From Thermoanaerobaculia bacterium (GTDB taxonomy: Bacteria > Acidobacteriota > Thermoanaerobaculia > Multivoradales > UBA5704), in NCBI GenBank assembly GCA_025937035.1, contig JAICSG010000301.1, positions 1 through 5,678 on the forward strand: DNA of 5,678 nt, in the 5' to 3' direction. A program made the translations under genes and the position numbers. Each line of letters opens with the position of its first letter. The first letter of the stretch is position 1. Below, piece by piece: positions 5,599-5,678 of this stretch. Below the pieces are notes generated by a model. That model made no database searches. It was given only the letters and a program-made list of their open reading frames with translations, and was not told the DNA's origin.

Positions 5599-5678
5599 TT
5601 ACTGCTCCTTCCCCACGTTGATCATCCACGGAGTCCCGAACCGGTCCACCAGCATGCCGAACCGGACGGCCCAGAAGG
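5599..5678 (-). CDS. VOC/PhnB-like (glyoxalase-fold) protein, C-terminal end
   Basis: Only the last 25 codons and a TAA stop (5601-5599) are in the window; the rest lies beyond the right edge. The visible end reads FWAVRFGMLVDRFGTPWMIN followed by VGKEQ. This matches the closing strand of PhnB-like members of the vicinal oxygen chelate superfamily, where a segment such as FGMLxDRFGxxWMxN is typical. Many of these are small metal-binding or antibiotic-binding-like proteins of unknown role, sometimes labelled 3-demethylubiquinone methyltransferase-like. It converges on the hydrolase gene across a 77-bp gap that holds the hairpin cluster. The family assignment rests on this short segment alone; the specific function is unknown. 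Confidence 0.78.
   Translation of the reverse strand, partial: FWAVRFGMLVDRFGTPWMINVGKEQ

Noticed and set aside
3911..5629. Very long open frame on the minus strand, opposite the hydrolase and continuous in frame with the cytochrome gene
   Set aside because: The upstream part is antisense to a well-supported hydrolase gene. Its translation is rich in G, R, E and V with no recognisable domain, and long antisense frames are common in GC-rich DNA. The cytochrome has its own ribosome site at 3929-3920.

Overview
The window is GC-rich bacterial chromosome with closely packed housekeeping and envelope genes. No species-specific marker is present. A long inorganic pyrophosphatase with Chlamydia-like motifs, an ApaH hydrolase, a Tat-exported molybdoenzyme and a REP-type palindromic element together suggest a free-living, didermic, respiring bacterium, perhaps Acidobacteriota or a similar environmental lineage. 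That placement is inference only.

Layout. Positions 1-3910 are all transcribed on the minus strand. Read in transcription order they hold a four-helix b-type cytochrome (3131-3910), overlapping by 8 bp a Tat-exported sulfite-oxidase/MsrP-like molybdopterin oxidoreductase (2419-3138); a gene-free stretch with an elaborate palindromic element (2279-2414); the diadenosine tetraphosphatase gene apaH (1431-2249); a family I inorganic pyrophosphatase (704-1393); and the first 208 codons of an ArnT/PMT-type membrane glycosyltransferase that runs off the left edge (1-625). A 129-bp divergent intergenic region (3911-4039) separates this block from a plus-strand gene for a secreted TAP-like alpha/beta hydrolase (4040-5521). 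That gene converges on the 3' end of a minus-strand VOC/PhnB-like gene (5599-5678), with a strong hairpin cluster between them.

How the genes work together. The cytochrome and the molybdoenzyme form a clear two-gene redox module: a membrane quinol/heme subunit and an extracytoplasmic Mo-cofactor subunit, translationally coupled. ApaH and pyrophosphatase are both phosphoanhydride hydrolases of nucleotide metabolism, but nothing besides adjacency shows that they are coupled. The glycosyltransferase, the secreted hydrolase and the VOC protein look functionally independent.

The most unusual feature is the 136-bp element at 2279-2414. It has two 59-base arms in inverted orientation. Each arm carries one GGAG-type and one GTAG-type REP hairpin, and a paired base change keeps the stem of one hairpin intact. 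I see no defence system, CRISPR array, tRNA, rRNA, transposase gene or toxin-antitoxin pair.
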